Of a stretch of 24,764 bases of DNA, positions 22,958 through 24,764 are shown one piece after another; within the stretch, counting starts at the first letter, position 1; the number at the start of each line of letters is the position of its first letter. The position numbers and the translations under genes were made by a program. The notes under the pieces were generated by a model, which saw only the letters and a list, made by a program, of their open reading frames with translations, ran no database searches and was not told the DNA's origin. This DNA comes from Bacillota bacterium (GTDB lineage Bacteria; Bacillota_A; Clostridia; Christensenellales; Aristaeellaceae), in NCBI GenBank assembly GCA_023421735.1, contig JAEZSP010000050.1, positions 1 to 24,764 on the forward strand. The letters run 5' to 3'.

Positions 22958-23614
22958 TTTTATTGCGTTTTGCGGGCGTCGTGACTTGCATCCGTCCTTC
23001 CGTAAGATCTTGTGTGGTGATGATGATTTCGTCGTCATAAACGACCGGGGACTGTTTGCGAAAGACCGGATCGATCCCAACAGGTATAAGGCCATGCGGG
23101 TCCCCGGAAACAGTATTCTGCCTTCCATGCCTGTCACGGACTTCCCTGTCAGGACAATCACGACATGCGAAATCGACTACGCGACGGCGGTGGCGAATGG
23201 TTTCCCCGGGGGCGGGGGCGGGGGCTTGATTACGTACCGTTTCAGCGCAGACACGGTGTACCCGAACCACAACAAGCAGGATACCGGCTATAAGGCAGTG
23301 AAAAGGTGTATCGGCGTTCGGCATTGACTTCTACCACGTGGAGCGACTGGGTGTTGGTTGCGATGGAGGACAGAATCAAGACGACCGTCTCTCTCGACTT
23401 TGGAACCGTTCAGGGAAACACATGGGTCGAGCGTACCGCCGCATTGCCGGGATTAACCGTCAATTCGCATGTGACGGTGACGCCGAAGTACTCCGTCAAC
23501 TTCTTTTATCAGGGCGTGTGTGATGCAAATGGTATCCTGACCATCCGCGTGTACAACCTCAGCGCAACGGCTGCAGCGCTATCTCACGACTTCCATGTCC
23601 TTGTCACGAATTAA
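22950..23614 (+). pseudogene. Phage tail-protein-like C-terminal fragment, frameshifted
   Basis: The frame running to 23327 encodes FRKILCGDDDFVVINDRGLF, then an ATTCEIDYATAV-like segment, a run of six glycines and GLITYRFSADTVYPN. This layout is familiar from C-terminal parts of phage tail or fibre proteins. At about 23300-23310 the continuation moves to another frame, VYRRSALTSTTWSDWVLVA, ending with a beta-rich domain and HDFHVLVTN at 23614. A single-base loss near the AAAAGG tract would explain it. No start codon with a ribosome site was found and the 5' end runs into the acetyltransferase remnant. The phage-tail assignment rests on general resemblance only. Confidence 0.4.
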
Positions 23615-23927
23615 AAGAATCGGGGGGCGGCTTCCCGCGCGACGTGACGGCGACGTGCAAGGTGGTGGATACGGTAGACGAGATAATTTTATCATGCTGC
23701 GAACATAAGGGAGCGCTCTCCCTCATGCGGCTTACCGCTTTCCGTATGTTTATTCAAACACCATTTCTCATTTATACCTGTGAATCAACTGCGCCGATTG
23801 CATCTGCTTCAGGTCATATAAAATAATGACGACCCAATCTTATATATATTGCTTTTGATATCAATGTATGATAAAATTCATCGCATGCGTTCATGATGCC
23901 TATATAAGATGGAAAAGGCGGTACTCC
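23615..23927. other. Non-coding stretch of lower GC between tail fragment and secreted protein gene
   Basis: About 310 bases without a convincing gene. A short frame after 23630 (FPRDVTATCKVVDTVDEI) may be a further scrap of the tail-like gene. A small hairpin (AGGGAG cgct CTCCCT, 23708-23723) is present, followed by an AT-rich run from about 23815. TATGAT and TATAAG sequences before 23928 could be -10 elements, but no well-spaced -35 was found. Confidence 0.4.
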
Positions 23928-24443
23928 ATGAAGAAGACACTTGCGATTATCATTGCCCTGATGATGGTTCTGCCCATTGCCGCACTTGCTGAAGAAGCCC
24001 AAGAGGCTTATACCGTCGAGATTACATTCGATGGCAGCTATGTTCCCTTTGAAGAGGACGGTTTCCAGATTTATCTACCCAACGAATGGGTTGTCTATGA
24101 GATCACTCCCGAGTGGGAGGCACAGGGTATCTTTTTTGCCTCCGGTTCTGAGGATGGGTCTCAGGTTATGATGCTGTCCTCCTTCGCCGGTGAAGGCTAT
24201 GAGTATGCCGATCTGGTTGAAGAGATGAGCACTCTCTACACTGGCGTTCAGCTCATCACCATCAATGATATCGGCTTTGTAACCTATGACATCGACGAGA
24301 GCAATTCGAGCGGCATGGTTGCCCTGAATGAAAACGGTAATGCCTACAATTTCGTCTTTACCCCGGCGGATGATGCCGATTATATGGCGCTTGCCATGCA
24401 GATCATGGCCTCCATCCAGAACATGGAAGTCGGCAGCGAGTAA
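23928..24443 (+). CDS. Small secreted acidic protein of unknown function
   Basis: A 171-residue protein with a classical signal peptide: Lys2-Lys3, a hydrophobic core and an Ala-Leu-Ala cleavage site after residue 21. The mature part is strongly acidic and compact. FQIYLPNEWVVYE, then GIFFASGSEDGSQVMML and a late FVFTPADDADYMALAMQIM segment suggest an alpha/beta fold like those of small PsbP/Mog1-type secreted proteins; this is a guess from pattern only. It has no Cys lipobox and no anchor, so it is probably released. ATG 23928 is chosen because the signal peptide begins there; an upstream in-frame ATG (23868) would add 20 residues that hide it. The ribosome site (AAAAGGCGG) is modest. I do not recognise the family. 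Confidence 0.75.
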   Translation: MKKTLAIIIALMMVLPIAALAEEAQEAYTVEITFDGSYVPFEEDGFQIYLPNEWVVYEITPEWEAQGIFFASGSEDGSQVMMLSSFAGEGYEYADLVEEMSTLYTGVQLITINDIGFVTYDIDESNSSGMVALNENGNAYNFVFTPADDADYMALAMQIMASIQNMEVGSE

Positions 24444-24525
24444 AAGACTTCGACCCATTTGGTACAGGATTCACCCATATTCCCGGCATCGTGCAACGCA
24501 TCGGCGACCAATCAAACACACACAT

Positions 24526-24571
24526 CCGCGACGCGAGTCGCGGGGAATAGGATCCCCGCCAAACGGCGGGG
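24526..24571 (+). terminator. Three overlapping hairpins, the last terminator-like
   Basis: Hairpin 1 is CCGCGAC/GTCGCGG with a GCGA tetraloop (24526-24543). Hairpin 3 is CCCCGCC/GGCGGGG with loop AAAC (24554-24571). Between them CGGGGA (24541-24546) can pair with TCCCCG (24553-24558), competing with both. Only scattered T residues follow. It lies about 80 nt beyond the secreted protein stop and most simply ends that transcript. Confidence 0.5.
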
Positions 24572-24637
24572 GTTCATTTGATTCTTCGCTTAATAAAGAA
24601 CCGAACGCATGAAAAAAGAACCATTTACGAAATAGCA

Positions 24638-24657
24638 GCGCGTCCTGCGGGATGCGC
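24638..24657 (+). terminator. Hairpin with short T-rich tail
   Basis: GCGCGTCC pairs with GGATGCGC (one G-U pair in RNA) around a TGCG loop, followed by CTTTCTT. It is a plausible weak terminator directly upstream of a stronger one. Confidence 0.45.
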
Positions 24658-24671
24658 CTTTCTTATGCATG

Positions 24672-24694
24672 AAACGAGTGGGGCTCGTTTTTTT
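24672..24694 (+). terminator. Intrinsic terminator
   Basis: AAACGAG (24672-24678) and CTCGTTT (24684-24690) form a 7-bp stem around TGGGG, running into a seven-base T-tract (24688-24694). It sits 37 nt before the last start codon in the window, so the next gene either has its own promoter inside this gap or depends on read-through. Confidence 0.75.
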
Positions 24695-24730
24695 ATTGCC
24701 CGAAAACCGGGCGGAAAGGTGGAACACAAA

Positions 24731-24764
24731 TGCTTACGAACCTGCAACTGGTGGAATTTGCGAA
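24731..24764 (+). CDS. Start of a gene running off the window
   Basis: ATG at 24731 with an AAAGGTGG ribosome site about 8 nt upstream opens a frame encoding MLTNLQLVEFA before the sequence ends. The opening resembles that of some NlpC/P60-type cell-wall hydrolases of phage and gut Firmicutes, which would fit the tail-like fragment upstream. Eleven residues are too few for an assignment. A small hairpin (GCCCG/CGGGC, 24698-24712) precedes the ribosome site. Confidence 0.55.

Overview
The window looks like chromosomal DNA from a GC-rich member of the Clostridia (Firmicutes). Three things point there: the sporulation/transition-state sigma factor SigH, the Mini-III/RlmB/Rae1 gene order known from Bacillus and Clostridia, and LicD/CDP-glycerol type cell-surface polymer genes. 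No CRISPR array, rRNA, transposase or insertion sequence was seen. Lineage below class level cannot be read from the sequence.

Region A (1-4260, minus strand). A compact operon reads rhaB - mrnC - rlmB - rae1 - sigH, with adjacent genes overlapping or abutting. It has a good promoter at 4230-4258. A tRNA-Gly(UCC) with its own strong promoter follows sigH. In Bacillus, cysS precedes mrnC-rlmB-rae1-sigH; here a rhamnulokinase takes that position.

Region B (4261-4972). A non-coding stretch holds a cluster of DnaA-box-like 9-mers (two perfect, two with one mismatch) and an AT-rich segment, then the terminator of the next operon.

Region C (4973-10849, minus strand). A two-gene operon. The first gene encodes a HAD phosphatase fused to thymidylate kinase. 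The second encodes a 1512-residue membrane-anchored protein: zinc ribbon, degenerate kinase N-lobe, one membrane helix, three peptidoglycan-binding-like domains, eight Ig/FN3-like repeats and a fourth peptidoglycan-binding-like domain.

Region D (10884-11363). A GH43 glycosidase scar, in which about 98 N-terminal residues are joined out of frame to about 32 C-terminal residues. A divergent promoter pair follows, and this is the point where coding direction switches from minus to plus.

Region E (11364-22475, plus strand). A D-2-hydroxyacid dehydrogenase with its own promoter and terminator, then a seven-gene operon: LicD - IspD/TarI-like cytidylyltransferase - extended SDR epimerase - CDP-glycerol glycerophosphotransferase-like - AlgX/DHHW-like acyltransferase - GH116 - GH2. 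The first five fit synthesis and decoration of a polyol-phosphate surface polymer. The last two are probably cytoplasmic glycosidases. A perfect 32-bp palindrome closes the operon.

Region F (22496-24764). A decayed or phage-flavoured tail: a GNAT acetyltransferase with one in-frame TGA at an expected Trp, a frameshifted fragment resembling the C-terminal end of a phage tail protein, an intact small secreted protein of unknown function, several hairpins and terminators, and the first codons of a gene that runs off the end.
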